This document shows positions 9,021-17,206 of a DNA stretch of 64,000 bases, piece after piece (within the stretch, counting starts at the first letter, position 1; the number at the start of each line of letters is the position of its first letter). The position numbers and the translations under genes are program-made. The DNA lies in the NCBI RefSeq assembly GCF_000559025.1, contig NZ_JAAN01000005.1, forward strand, positions 124,001 to 188,000. The letters run 5' to 3'. The notes below the pieces were generated by a model, which saw only the letters and a program-made list of their open reading frames with translations, searched no databases and was not told where the DNA came from. Source of the stretch: Luteimonas huabeiensis HB2 (GTDB taxonomy: Bacteria; Pseudomonadota; Gammaproteobacteria; Xanthomonadales; Xanthomonadaceae).

Positions 9021-9311
9021 TCAGTAGATCAACGGGCCGTGGAAGTCTACGGCTGGCTTGCTGCCGACGTGCTCGATCCGGCCGTGCCAGCTCGAGCCGA
9101 GATGATAGAAGCGCAGGCTGTCGACGCTGGGGTCGATGAGGTCGCACAGGCGCTGGCGAAGCACCGCCCATTGGGCGGGATCGACTTCGATCTCGAAGAC
9201 GGAGTATTGCACGCGCTGTCCGAGGTCCCGGCAGGCCTTGGCGACCTTGCGCAGCCGGGCGCTTCCGCCGGGGGATACGGTGCTGACGTCGTAGCTGACC
9301 AGGATCATCAT
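9021..9311 (-). CDS. cas2: CRISPR-associated endonuclease Cas2
   Basis: A 96-residue protein beginning MMILVSYDVSTVSPGG, with the Cas2 ferredoxin-fold first strand and its conserved Asp at position 8, and QRVQYSVFEIEV as the second conserved block. With Cas1 it forms the spacer-integration complex. It is the last cas gene and sits next to the leader. It begins 12 nt after the cas1 stop, so the two are probably translated from one transcript. Length and start fit the I-C family. Confidence 0.95.
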   Translation of the reverse strand: MMILVSYDVSTVSPGGSARLRKVAKACRDLGQRVQYSVFEIEVDPAQWAVLRQRLCDLIDPSVDSLRFYHLGSSWHGRIEHVGSKPAVDFHGPLIY

Positions 9312-9322
9312 GCCGGTGCCCC

Positions 9323-10357
9323 CTATTTCCAGAGGAATGGGGGGTAGCCGTCGAGGTCGCCGCGCAGGTGGCGGGCCAGCAGTTGCGATTGGACGAGCGG
9401 CAACAGCCCAATGTCGACCTTTTCGCCTAGGAACGGGTGCCGCAACTGTTCGCGCTTGCGTTCCTGGTAGGCGATCAGCACGGCCTTGCGTGAGTCCTCC
9501 TTCAGTTGGACGGCGCCGTTGTCGAAGGGACGGAAGTCGCGCTCGGAGAGTTGCTTGCGGTTGATCAGCGACAGCGCGAGGCGGTCGCCGAGCAGGGGCC
9601 TGAATTCCTCGGCCAGGTCGAGCGCCAGGCTCGGACGGCCAGGGCGGTCGCGATGCAGGAAGCCGACGGCGGGATCGAGCCCGACGGTTTCGAGCGCGGA
9701 GCGACAGTCGTGGGTCAGCAGGGTGTAGAGGAATGACAGCAGGGCGTTGAAAGGGTCTCGCGGTGGTCGCCGGTTGCGTCCCGCGAAGCGGAAGCCGGGG
9801 GCGCCGTTGCGGATGAGCTGGTCGAACACGCCGAAGTACGCTTGGGCGGCTTCGCCTTCCAGGCCGCGCAGCCGGTCGACGCTCGGCTCGGTCAGCAGCC
9901 GATGCGGAATGCGTTCGAGCCGTTTGAGCGCATGCTGGAACGCCGGCGCGTCGTCGAGGCGGTCGCCATGATCGCGCCATCCGCGCGCGAGGACGGCGCG
10001 CTGGTTGTGGATCTTGCCGGCCAGCAGGTTGCGGACGATCGCGGCGCAGCGCTCGGGATCGTCGCTGCGCCGATATTGCTCGCGGCGCAGCAGGACGTTC
10101 CCGGAAACCGGCCCCTCTACCCGTGCGAGGAAGCGGCCCTGCGGCGTGAGGTAGCAGATGCTGATGCCCTGTTCCATGCAGAAGCCGAGCAACTGCGGGG
10201 AGACGGCGATGCGCCCGATGCAGACCAGGCTCTCCAGCATGTGGATCGGGAGCCGGGCGCGTTCCTGGCGCTCGACCTCCATGACCACGTTGGCGCCGTC
10301 CTTGCGCAGCCAGGCGCCATCGGTGGTCGCGTAGAGGGTGTTGAGCTGCTTGCGCAT
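9323..10357 (-). CDS. cas1: CRISPR-associated endonuclease Cas1
   Basis: A 344-residue integrase subunit that catalyses spacer insertion at the leader-proximal repeat. The ATG at 10357 overlaps the cas4 stop as TGATG, indicating translational coupling; the TTG one codon upstream is less likely. The N-terminal beta domain (LNTLYATTDGAWLRKD) is followed by the helical catalytic domain. The latter has the family motif GFLHRDRPGRPSLALDLAEE, carrying the catalytic His and acidic residues. Nothing suggests inactivation, and the uniform leader-end repeats fit recent activity. Confidence 0.96.
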   Translation of the reverse strand: MRKQLNTLYATTDGAWLRKDGANVVMEVERQERARLPIHMLESLVCIGRIAVSPQLLGFCMEQGISICYLTPQGRFLARVEGPVSGNVLLRREQYRRSDDPERCAAIVRNLLAGKIHNQRAVLARGWRDHGDRLDDAPAFQHALKRLERIPHRLLTEPSVDRLRGLEGEAAQAYFGVFDQLIRNGAPGFRFAGRNRRPPRDPFNALLSFLYTLLTHDCRSALETVGLDPAVGFLHRDRPGRPSLALDLAEEFRPLLGDRLALSLINRKQLSERDFRPFDNGAVQLKEDSRKAVLIAYQERKREQLRHPFLGEKVDIGLLPLVQSQLLARHLRGDLDGYPPFLWK

Positions 10358-10980
10358 CAAGCCTCCAGTTGCGCCTTCAGCCAGCCTGAAACGCTGGTTC
10401 GCGAGAGCAGCTTGGGCTGGCAGAGGTCGATCAGGGAGCAGGCGTCGCAGCGCCGGGGTTCATACGTGGCCGGCGGTGTGATCCGGCTGTCGAGCATCGC
10501 GCGCGTCCGCCCGATGACGTCCCGGGTGAGCGTGCGCAGGCCCTCGTCGAAGATCACTTCCTTGCGGCGCCGGGTCCGGCCGTAGAACAGGGCGCCTGCG
10601 TTCACCTGCTGCCCGAGCATCGCCTCCAGGCACAGGGCTTGGGCGCAGAGCTGGACTTCGTCGGCGCGGTGGCCCTTGGGCCGACCGCGCTTGTACTCCA
10701 CCGGGAACGCGCGCTCGCCGCCGGGCTCGGCGTGGAACTCCACGACATCCGCTTTTCCGGTGATGCCCAGGTCGAGATCGAGCAGGGGCATCGCGGTCAC
10801 GGTGCGCACGCCCTTGCGGCGCTCGGCCTGCGGTGCGTCGGCCTTCTGGTGGAGCAGGCGGCCCTCCGCGGTGTGCCGGTTCTCCGCCCACTGCTGCTCC
10901 AGATGGATCAGCGCGCATTGGCGTGGGCAGTACAGATAGTGCTGCAGGGCGGAGATCGGGATCAGGGCGTCGTCGTCCAT
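10357..10980 (-). CDS. cas4: CRISPR-associated exonuclease Cas4
   Basis: A 207-residue RecB-family nuclease with a 4Fe-4S cluster. Cluster cysteines are visible: YLYCPRQC at 18/22, and C178, C181 and C187 in RRCDACSLIDLC. The nuclease motif VEYKRGRPKG supplies the metal-site Glu/Lys, followed by the Gln-rich QLCAQALCLE helix. In type I-C systems Cas4 works with Cas1-Cas2 to trim prespacers and select those next to a correct PAM. It starts 15 nt after the cas7 stop and its own stop overlaps cas1. Confidence 0.95.
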   Translation of the reverse strand: MDDDALIPISALQHYLYCPRQCALIHLEQQWAENRHTAEGRLLHQKADAPQAERRKGVRTVTAMPLLDLDLGITGKADVVEFHAEPGGERAFPVEYKRGRPKGHRADEVQLCAQALCLEAMLGQQVNAGALFYGRTRRRKEVIFDEGLRTLTRDVIGRTRAMLDSRITPPATYEPRRCDACSLIDLCQPKLLSRTSVSGWLKAQLEA

Positions 10981-10995
10981 GACGGCTGCGCTGGC

Positions 10996-11865
10996 TCAGA
11001 GCACTTCTTCGACGCTGACGCCGGCCGGAATGCCCTCGCGGTCGACGCGGACGCGATAGTCGCCGTAGCCGCGCGCGGGCGTCGCCGTGCCGGCCTCGGT
11101 GCGCTCCACCACGACCTTGTCGAACAGCAGGTGGGCGGGGGCGTTGCCCATCGCGCTCTCGTGCTTGAACACGATGAGCTTGCGGGCGGCCATTTCGCCG
11201 CGCGCGGCCGAACGATCGTGCTCGAACAGATTGGTCAGCGCCCGCCACAGCAGTTGCAGGTCGTCGTCGGAAAAGCCGGTGCGTTCGGCGAGCTTGGCCG
11301 AGACGAAGCCGTGCGCGCGATAGAGGCCGTAGGGCAGGATGTGCTTGCGGCCCATCGTGCGCTCTTTCTCGATGTCCTTTTCATGGGTCACGGCCATGCG
11401 CGTGATCGAGACTTCCAGCGGCAGCACCGGATCGATCGAGGTGGCGAACGCGATCTGCACCGGGCCTCGGACCTGCCCGGCATTGACGTCGGTGGTCATC
11501 ACCGCGCCGAAGGTGCGCACGTCGAAGAAGTTCGCACACATCCAGGCGGTGATCTCGCGGGCCTTGTCTTCGTCCTTGGGCAGCTTCTTGGGCTCGTGCT
11601 GGATGCCCACGGCCTCGTAGGCCTGCTTGTGCTGGTTGTTGAGGACGGACTTCTCCTGCATGTAGATCGCATAGCCGGGCTCGGATTCCTTTTCGAGTGC
11701 GACGTAGTTGCGGATCTTGCGCTTGAGCGCCACGTCGGTGACCAGGCCGCGGTTGGTCTCCGGGTCCAGGCGCGGCAGGTTGCCGGCATCGGGGTCGCCG
11801 TTCGGGTTGCCGTTGGTGACGTCGAACAGATAGACGAATTCGTAGCGGTGGGCAAGGGCGGTCAT
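10996..11865 (-). CDS. cas7: type I-C Cascade backbone subunit Cas7 (Csd2)
   Basis: A 289-residue protein with the RAMP-type opening [20 protein letters not shown], typical of Csd2. Multiple copies polymerise along the crRNA spacer to form the Cascade backbone and displace every sixth nucleotide of the duplex. The ATG at 11865 overlaps the cas8c stop as ATGA. The family blocks [21 protein letters not shown] and ITRMAVTH are present in the middle of the protein. No truncation is seen. Confidence 0.95.
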   Translation of the reverse strand: MTALAHRYEFVYLFDVTNGNPNGDPDAGNLPRLDPETNRGLVTDVALKRKIRNYVALEKESEPGYAIYMQEKSVLNNQHKQAYEAVGIQHEPKKLPKDEDKAREITAWMCANFFDVRTFGAVMTTDVNAGQVRGPVQIAFATSIDPVLPLEVSITRMAVTHEKDIEKERTMGRKHILPYGLYRAHGFVSAKLAERTGFSDDDLQLLWRALTNLFEHDRSAARGEMAARKLIVFKHESAMGNAPAHLLFDKVVVERTEAGTATPARGYGDYRVRVDREGIPAGVSVEEVL

Positions 11866-13679
11866 TCGGCGTCTCCTTCGGATGCGGTGTCGTCGGCGTC
11901 TTGCGCGTCGGGGCGGGCGAAGCGGGCCTGGGTCTGGTGGTAGTAACCGATCGCGAACCGCCCCTGCGCCTGGATGTCCAGGCTGGGAGGGAAGCTGGGC
12001 GGCAGGGCGTCGACGATCTGGCCGATGTCCTTTTCCAGGTTGGTCGCCAGGCCTCCCTTGTCCTTGCGCAGCTTGCCTAGGTGGCTCTGGGCGGTGCGCA
12101 GCAGGACGGGGAACACGATGGCGGGCGTGGCGGAAGCCGCGCCGTAGTAGCGGTCGCGGATGGTGGCGTTGACCTTGGTACCCAGTGCGGCCCGCTGCAC
12201 GTTCTCCAACGTGGAGAACAGGCGGCCCAGCAGATAGCCGGGGTCGGTGTTGCCTGGATCGAGACTCACGGGCGGCTCCCCCTTGTCGGTGTGGTGTCGG
12301 TGTTGACGGTCCAGGCGCGCGGCCCGGGCCAGGGTGGCTTTGCACAGCGCCACGCGCAGCGGCGTGATTTCCCCGTCGGCGCGGAAGCGCATGACGATCG
12401 CGGCCAGGACGCTGTGCGGATAGCGCGCGCCGGTCAGGATCGCGCGGGTCAGTTCGCCGGCCAGGTGCGGCGGCACGTCCTCGGCCTTGGCGCGGCCGTC
12501 GTAGATCGGCGCGGTGGCGAGCGCGAGGGCTTGCGGCGTGGGCGGCCGGCGCCAGGGCAACGGCTCCAGGGCCAGGTCGGCGTAGTGGTCGGCCAGGCGG
12601 CTGGCGAAGGCGCCCAATGAGCTGGTTTCCCAGAAGCGGATCGACAGGCGCGCGGCGTTGGGGGCCAGGCCGAGCACGAAGATGCGGGTGTCGTCGTCCA
12701 GGTCGGCGCCCAGTTCGCGCAGTGGCCGGGCCTGTCGAACCTGCTCCAGGGCGCCCTGCAGGCGCGCGGTCGCGCGCTCGTCGGCGTTGCCGGGATCGAA
12801 GAATGCGGCCAGCACGTCCTCGGCCTGCGCGGCCTGGCCGGCATCCGCGGCCTGCGCCCAGAACACGACCGTGGTGTCGCCGATCTGCAGCCGCTGGCGG
12901 TTGCGGGTGTCGCGGCGGAGCAGGTAGTTGAGCGCGGTGGTGTAGGCGAACGTCGCCTGCTCCGATACGGGTGCGTTTTCGCCCTGCTCCTTGCCGTAGG
13001 AGGCGAAGGCCGGCTGATTGAAGGAGACGAGGGAAGCGCCCGAGCTTTGCGCTCCGTTTACGCCTTTGATTGCCGGGTGCAGGCGCGCCAGGGGCGCTTG
13101 CCGGCCGGTCACCAGGCAGGTGCCGCGAAGGCCGCCGCCGGACTGCCCTTGCAGGCGTTCCCAGGCGTCGCGGGCGGCCGGGCGGTCATGGACGTATCGC
13201 GTTTCGCCGTCCAGTCGAAAGACCAGGTTGGCGTCCAGCAGGTTGTCGCCGTGGGGGGCAATGCGAGGGTGATCGTGGAATCTCGCGGGCGACCACGCCT
13301 CGAGAAACGCCAGCAGCGCGCGCAGGCCGGGATCGTCCGCACCCGCCAGCGCGTCGCGATGCAGGGCTTTGAATGCTGCATGCTCCTGCTCGCTGCGCTT
13401 GCTGGTCGCGCTCACGCCGAGCGCGTAGCTGGTCTTGTCCCAGAGAAAATTGGGTTTGATCGCCACGGTGCGCTTCTCGGGCTGCGGCACGCTGAGCAGC
13501 CTGGGGATGCGCCGCTTGCCGGCCTGTTCGTGCAGGTCCTCCACGTCGATGAGTTCGCCGCCGGCGCCGAGGACGAGCGCATAGCCGATCTTCTGCGGGC
13601 TGTAGCCGGGGGCGGCGATGCCGGACTCGGGGTCGTCGCGCAGCCGGGCGTAGTAGGCGTCGAGCGCGGCCAGGATCAT
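11862..13679 (-). CDS. cas8c: type I-C Cascade large subunit Cas8c (Csd1)
   Basis: A 605-residue protein starting [19 protein letters not shown], the usual beginning of Csd1/Cas8c. It recognises the PAM and anchors the crRNA 5' end in Cascade; in the family an internal start can also yield the small Cas11c subunit, which I could not confirm here. The ATG overlaps the cas5 stop as ATGA, and its stop overlaps the cas7 start. The large subunit identifies the locus as I-C rather than another type I subtype. Confidence 0.95.
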   Translation of the reverse strand: MILAALDAYYARLRDDPESGIAAPGYSPQKIGYALVLGAGGELIDVEDLHEQAGKRRIPRLLSVPQPEKRTVAIKPNFLWDKTSYALGVSATSKRSEQEHAAFKALHRDALAGADDPGLRALLAFLEAWSPARFHDHPRIAPHGDNLLDANLVFRLDGETRYVHDRPAARDAWERLQGQSGGGLRGTCLVTGRQAPLARLHPAIKGVNGAQSSGASLVSFNQPAFASYGKEQGENAPVSEQATFAYTTALNYLLRRDTRNRQRLQIGDTTVVFWAQAADAGQAAQAEDVLAAFFDPGNADERATARLQGALEQVRQARPLRELGADLDDDTRIFVLGLAPNAARLSIRFWETSSLGAFASRLADHYADLALEPLPWRRPPTPQALALATAPIYDGRAKAEDVPPHLAGELTRAILTGARYPHSVLAAIVMRFRADGEITPLRVALCKATLARAARLDRQHRHHTDKGEPPVSLDPGNTDPGYLLGRLFSTLENVQRAALGTKVNATIRDRYYGAASATPAIVFPVLLRTAQSHLGKLRKDKGGLATNLEKDIGQIVDALPPSFPPSLDIQAQGRFAIGYYHQTQARFARPDAQDADDTASEGDAE

Positions 13680-14350
13680 GCGCGGCGCTCCTGTCCGCCG
13701 AAGGGCGGCACCTCAATGAGACCGTCGACCATGCGCGCCCTGAAGAAGTGCGGCACCGCGCCGTTGGCGAAATCGAGATCGTGCAGCATCCAGCCCAGGT
13801 CGCGTTCGCCGGCCATCGCCGGGTCGGGCGCCGGCAGAGGATCGTCGTGTTCGATCAGGGCGAAGCTGGCGGGAAATTCGCGGGTGCCCAGGCAGGGCGC
13901 CTGGAAGCACTGCCCTCGGCGGGCACGTCGGTTGAAGATGTCCAGGTGTTTGCCGACGCTGTCGTCCGGGCCGGCCTTGTCGGTCAGCTCGAAATGCGCC
14001 GTGATCACGTAGCCCACGTCGCGCAGCAGCGTAGTGGCGCGCTGCTGGCGATCGTCTTCGACGAAGCTCGCCACGTCGCCGGGCCGGCCGGACCGCATCG
14101 CCTTGCGGACGCTGTCGGCCGAGAGCTTGTTGCCGACCTCGTTGCGGCGGATCGACTCGAAGCGGATGGGCTTGAGGACCAGCAGCGTGTCCACCACCCA
14201 GCGGATCGCCGGCTTCCAGTGGATCGCTTCCAGGATGCCGCGCGCCGCAGACGGCGTGATCGTGTCGTAGGACACGCGTTCGGCTTTCATTTCCGGACGT
14301 GTGAACAGCGCCCGCTCGCCCCAGACGTGGAGCTTGATGCCGTATCCCAT
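13676..14350 (-). CDS. cas5: type I-C crRNA-processing endonuclease Cas5 (Cas5d)
   Basis: A 224-residue protein (MGYGIKLHVWGERALFTRPE) of the Cas5d family. In type I-C systems Cas5 replaces Cas6: it cuts the repeat hairpin to leave an 11-nt 5' handle. The start has a strong GAGGGGG ribosome site 5 nt upstream. It is the first gene of the tightly overlapping cas5-cas8c-cas7-cas4-cas1-cas2 unit. It is separated from cas3 by 341 nt that contain a small gene and an orphan repeat half. Confidence 0.95.
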   Translation of the reverse strand: MGYGIKLHVWGERALFTRPEMKAERVSYDTITPSAARGILEAIHWKPAIRWVVDTLLVLKPIRFESIRRNEVGNKLSADSVRKAMRSGRPGDVASFVEDDRQQRATTLLRDVGYVITAHFELTDKAGPDDSVGKHLDIFNRRARRGQCFQAPCLGTREFPASFALIEHDDPLPAPDPAMAGERDLGWMLHDLDFANGAVPHFFRARMVDGLIEVPPFGGQERRA

Positions 14351-14383
14351 GAGTCCCCCTCTTTGGGCGAATTTTGTGGAATG

Positions 14384-14407
14384 GCCCCCTTCCGTGAAGA
14401 AGGGGGC
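14384..14407 (-). repeat. 9-bp GC-rich hairpin downstream of the orphan repeat half
   Basis: A perfect 9-bp inverted repeat (arms 14384-14392 and 14399-14407, loop CGTGAA) follows the repeat half by 26 nt in the direction of transcription. It lacks a T-run, so it is a poor intrinsic terminator. It lies where a pseudo-crRNA would carry its 3' repeat stem, although its sequence differs from the array repeat stem. Confidence 0.6.
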
Positions 14408-14447
14408 GGGTTCCTCCTAGTAGCACTCCACGAGTTTCAATCCACGC
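14399..14447 (-). ncRNA. candidate crRNA-like element: orphan half-repeat plus spacer-like tract
   Basis: On the minus strand, 14447-14434 reads GCGTGGATTGAAAC, the 3' half of the canonical type I-C repeat, containing the whole 11-nt crRNA handle. The local array has GATTGCAAC at this place, so this is not a recent copy of it. The next bases, 14433 downwards, begin TCGTGGAGTGCTACTAGGAG. They match 16 of 24 ungapped positions of the plus strand at 14670-14693, including the first five, next to TTC. The mismatches include positions 6, 12 and 18, the ones Cascade flips out. The array repeat's 5' stem half is absent upstream. This is inferred to be a guide RNA for Cascade-mediated repression; no transcript evidence is available. 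Confidence 0.5.
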
Positions 14448-14618
14448 CTAGCGAATTACTCGGATCAGCCAACTCAATAGCGGGCCAAGCAACGTTGCCA
14501 ATGTGGCAAAGGCGACAAGTGCCCACAGCCATACAGGAGGTCTCTGCTTGCTTCTGATGTCCAGGCGTAACCGCACCGAGTAGTTAGTCTCGTCGTCGTC
14601 ATCTTTTGGCGCTGTCAT
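14448..14618 (-). CDS. small single-span membrane protein in the cas3-cas5 gap (56 aa, candidate toxin)
   Basis: The ATG at 14618 opens 56 codons ending in TAG at 14448, with AGGGG eight bases before the start. The protein begins MTAPKDDDDETNYSV, a strongly acidic head followed by a basic stretch RLRLDIRSKQR. It then has one hydrophobic span, VWLWALVAFATLATLLG, and a basic tail RVIR. I recognise no family. GC is about 54% by hand count, well below its neighbours, and codons such as TTA, CTA, AGA and GTA are otherwise rare here, suggesting transfer. The stop codon abuts an orphan CRISPR repeat half. Membrane miniproteins of this kind are common among toxins, but toxicity is only inferred. Confidence 0.6.
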   Translation of the reverse strand: MTAPKDDDDETNYSVRLRLDIRSKQRPPVWLWALVAFATLATLLGPLLSWLIRVIR

Positions 14619-14653
14619 CGGTTGAGCCCCTGCAGGTCCTGTCGGGCTCGGCT

Positions 14654-14693
14654 AGATTAGTTGATGTTCTCGTGAGTAGCAACTAGTAGAATC
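14654..14693 (-). promoter_or_regulatory. candidate promoter of the small gene/cas5 unit overlapped by a pseudo-protospacer
   Basis: On the minus strand TTGCTA (14682-14677) is followed after 17 nt by TAATCT (14659-14654), an acceptable sigma70-type pair lying just after the cas3 stop. On the plus strand the same place reads TTC (14667-14669) followed by TCGTGAGTAGCAACTAGTAG. This resembles the spacer-like tract at 14433-14410 and covers the -35 box. TTC is the established type I-C PAM. Confidence 0.5.
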
Positions 14694-16929
14694 ACCAAAC
14701 CAGGCCTTCCGCGGACAGGAAGTTCGGGTCGTCCCAATGCAGGCCGAAGCGGGCGTCGTAGAGCCTCGGGTTGACGAGGCGGACGAACTGCTGGCCGTAG
14801 CGATCCGGTGCGATGGGCTCCAGCGCATGCGCGCGCCAGAGCGCGTCGTAGGCGCCTTGTGGGACCTGCACCAGGTAGGGCTGCAATCGACGCGCGGCGG
14901 CCGGGGCGTAGGCCAGGTCGTCCAGGGCGCGAGCCACGTCGGGAAGCACGTGCGCCGTGCCCGGCTCGAACGGCACGATCACCGGCTTCATCGCGGTTTC
15001 GATCATGCGGAATGCGGTGGCCACAGTCTCGAACGGCAGGGTGTCCGGCGAAGCGTTGCGCAGCAGGCCGAGCAGGTCCTTGCGGTCCAGGTCCGGCTCG
15101 CGGCGCCAGTACAGGTGGCGGAAATAGGCCGAGAGGGCATCGAGCGCCAGCAGGTCGTGCCGGTGCTGGCGTTCGATCTGGCGGAAAACCTCGGCGAACT
15201 GCCTCAGTTCGCGAGGCGGCCTCCAGTCGGGATTGAGCGGACGGAACACCAGCACCTCGCTGGTCTCGCGCGGCCTGCGCCCTTCCCGGTTGCAGCGTCC
15301 GGCGGCCTGGGCGATCGAGTCGAGCCCGGCCTCGGCGCGCAGCACGGTCGGGAAGTCCACGTCCACGCCGGCCTCGATCAGCGAGGTCGATATCAGCCTG
15401 CATGGCTCGCCTTCGCGTAATCGCTGGCGCACCTCGTCGAGCACCTGGCGGCGATGATGCGCGTACATCAGCGTGGTCAGGTGGCGGGCGCCGGGTGCCT
15501 GGGCGATGGCCTCGAAGGTGTGGCGCGCGTGCCGGCGGTTGTTGAGGATGCACAGCACCTGTTCGCTGCGACGCAGCCGGTCCTCGAGCGCGGCGTCGTC
15601 CAGTTCGCCGAGGTGGCGGACCGTGGTGCGGCGCAGTTGCGCGTACAGCGCCGGCGGATCGGGCGCCAGTTCGCGGACATGGGCCAGGCCACCTTTGAAG
15701 CCCTGATCCGCGCGCAGGGCCGGCTGCGTCGCCGTGCACAGCACCGGGCTGACGCGGTAGTTGAGTGCGAGTTCGTCCAGCAGGGCCACGCAGGGCCGCA
15801 GGAAGTCCAGCGGCATGGTCTGCGCCTCGTCCAGGATCACCACGCTGGCGGCGATGTTGTGCAGCTTCCGGCAACGCGACGGCCGGTCGGCGAACAGGCT
15901 CTCGAAGAACTGGACGGCGGTGGTGACCACGACGAGCGCGTCCCAGTTCTCCATCGCCAGCCGGCGCTTCGCGTCGCCCTCGAGCGCCGAGTGCGGGTCA
16001 TCGGGCAGGGCGCTGTGGTGTTCCAGTACGGCATCGCCCAGGTCGCCGAACGCCCTGCGGAACACCTGGGCGTTCTGCTCGACGATGCTGGTGAAGGGGA
16101 TGACGTAGATCACCCGGCGCAGGCCGTGGGCGATGGCGTGGTCGAGCGCGAACGCCAGCGAGGCGAGGGTCTTGCCGCCGCCGGTGGGGACGGTCAGGGA
16201 AAACAGGCCCGGCGCCTGGCCCGCCTGCGCGCGGACGTGGCGGAGGATGTCCCCGCGCAGCCGGTTGACCGCGCCATCGCCGGGGAGCGCGGCCAGGTGG
16301 GTGTCCAGCCTTTCGCGCAGCGCCTGCAGCGTCGGATGTCCGCCGCGCGGGCGCGGCTCGCGGTGCTCGATGCGACGGTAGAAATCGTCGGTGTCGACGA
16401 AGTCGGCATCGACCAGGCAGGAGAAGACCATCCGGGTCAGCAGCATCAGTTGGAACGCCCCGCGCTCGCTGCGTGGCTGGAAGCCTTCCGGCAGGGCGAC
16501 GCCCGCGGGCAACCGGATCTCGTCTTCCCATTGTGGGAGCAGGGCGGCCAGGCTGCGCTGGTAGTCCTTCGACAGCCGGTCCTTCAGCGCGCTGCGCTGC
16601 GTTCCCACACCGCCGTTGGCGAGGCCGGCGTGGTGGCCGGCGACCGCATAGGCGATGAGCGTTCCGAGCCACGGATACCGCTCGTGCGCCAGCAGGGCCC
16701 CGTGCGTGGCGTGATCGATGCGCGGACCCAGGCCCCGCAGCCGCTGGTCCTGGAATTCGCGGGTGTACTTGCCGATGTCGTGCAGCAGTCCGGCGGGCCG
16801 GGCCAGCGCCTGCCCGCCGAATGGCGCCGCATTGGCCGCGGCCAGATCGGCGACATCCTGCAGATGCGTGCGGAGCGCCTGCCAGTCCGTGCGGGCGGGG
16901 TCCTGCGTCGAATGTGCGAAGAAATCCAT
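14692..16929 (-). CDS. cas3: CRISPR-associated helicase-nuclease Cas3
   Basis: A 745-residue protein with an N-terminal HD nuclease (HD pair at 50-51 in LLHDIGKYTREF, further His at 99-100) and a superfamily 2 helicase. The latter has Walker A PTGGGKT at 248-254 and the DEAD-box variant DEAQ at 367-370. The motif VI region is IAQAAGRCNREGR. It is recruited by Cascade to unwind and shred target DNA. As first gene of the locus it would be served by a promoter in 16930-17206, where an inverted pair GTGTCGG/CCGACAC is visible but no clear -35/-10 boxes. All key motifs are intact. Confidence 0.96.
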   Translation of the reverse strand: MDFFAHSTQDPARTDWQALRTHLQDVADLAAANAAPFGGQALARPAGLLHDIGKYTREFQDQRLRGLGPRIDHATHGALLAHERYPWLGTLIAYAVAGHHAGLANGGVGTQRSALKDRLSKDYQRSLAALLPQWEDEIRLPAGVALPEGFQPRSERGAFQLMLLTRMVFSCLVDADFVDTDDFYRRIEHREPRPRGGHPTLQALRERLDTHLAALPGDGAVNRLRGDILRHVRAQAGQAPGLFSLTVPTGGGKTLASLAFALDHAIAHGLRRVIYVIPFTSIVEQNAQVFRRAFGDLGDAVLEHHSALPDDPHSALEGDAKRRLAMENWDALVVVTTAVQFFESLFADRPSRCRKLHNIAASVVILDEAQTMPLDFLRPCVALLDELALNYRVSPVLCTATQPALRADQGFKGGLAHVRELAPDPPALYAQLRRTTVRHLGELDDAALEDRLRRSEQVLCILNNRRHARHTFEAIAQAPGARHLTTLMYAHHRRQVLDEVRQRLREGEPCRLISTSLIEAGVDVDFPTVLRAEAGLDSIAQAAGRCNREGRRPRETSEVLVFRPLNPDWRPPRELRQFAEVFRQIERQHRHDLLALDALSAYFRHLYWRREPDLDRKDLLGLLRNASPDTLPFETVATAFRMIETAMKPVIVPFEPGTAHVLPDVARALDDLAYAPAAARRLQPYLVQVPQGAYDALWRAHALEPIAPDRYGQQFVRLVNPRLYDARFGLHWDDPNFLSAEGLVW

Positions 16930-17206
16930 GCAGCCCCCTGCTGCATCCGTGCCGTGACCGGCGCCGAGCCTGTGGTGTTCGCTTGCCTGGACGGCATGTG
17001 TCGCTCATTCCAGTGTCGGCTGTTTCCGGTTCGCCTGCAGGTCGGAAAACGGCTTGTCGTCGAGTAGGGAAAATCCGACACGGGGCGTGCCGTTGCTGGG
17101 AGGAGGCGAGGCGGACCGCGTCGCTTTGCAGGCTGCCGGACCGCCGCGACCGTTCGATCTGGCATCTCGCCGGGCGTCGGTCGCGCCGAGCCGATGCGGA
17201 CCGCAG

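Noticed and set aside
14384..14407. Intrinsic terminator between the small gene and cas5
   Set aside because: The stem is strong but there is no T-run after it on the minus strand. Termination here would also separate cas5-cas2 from its only visible promoter.
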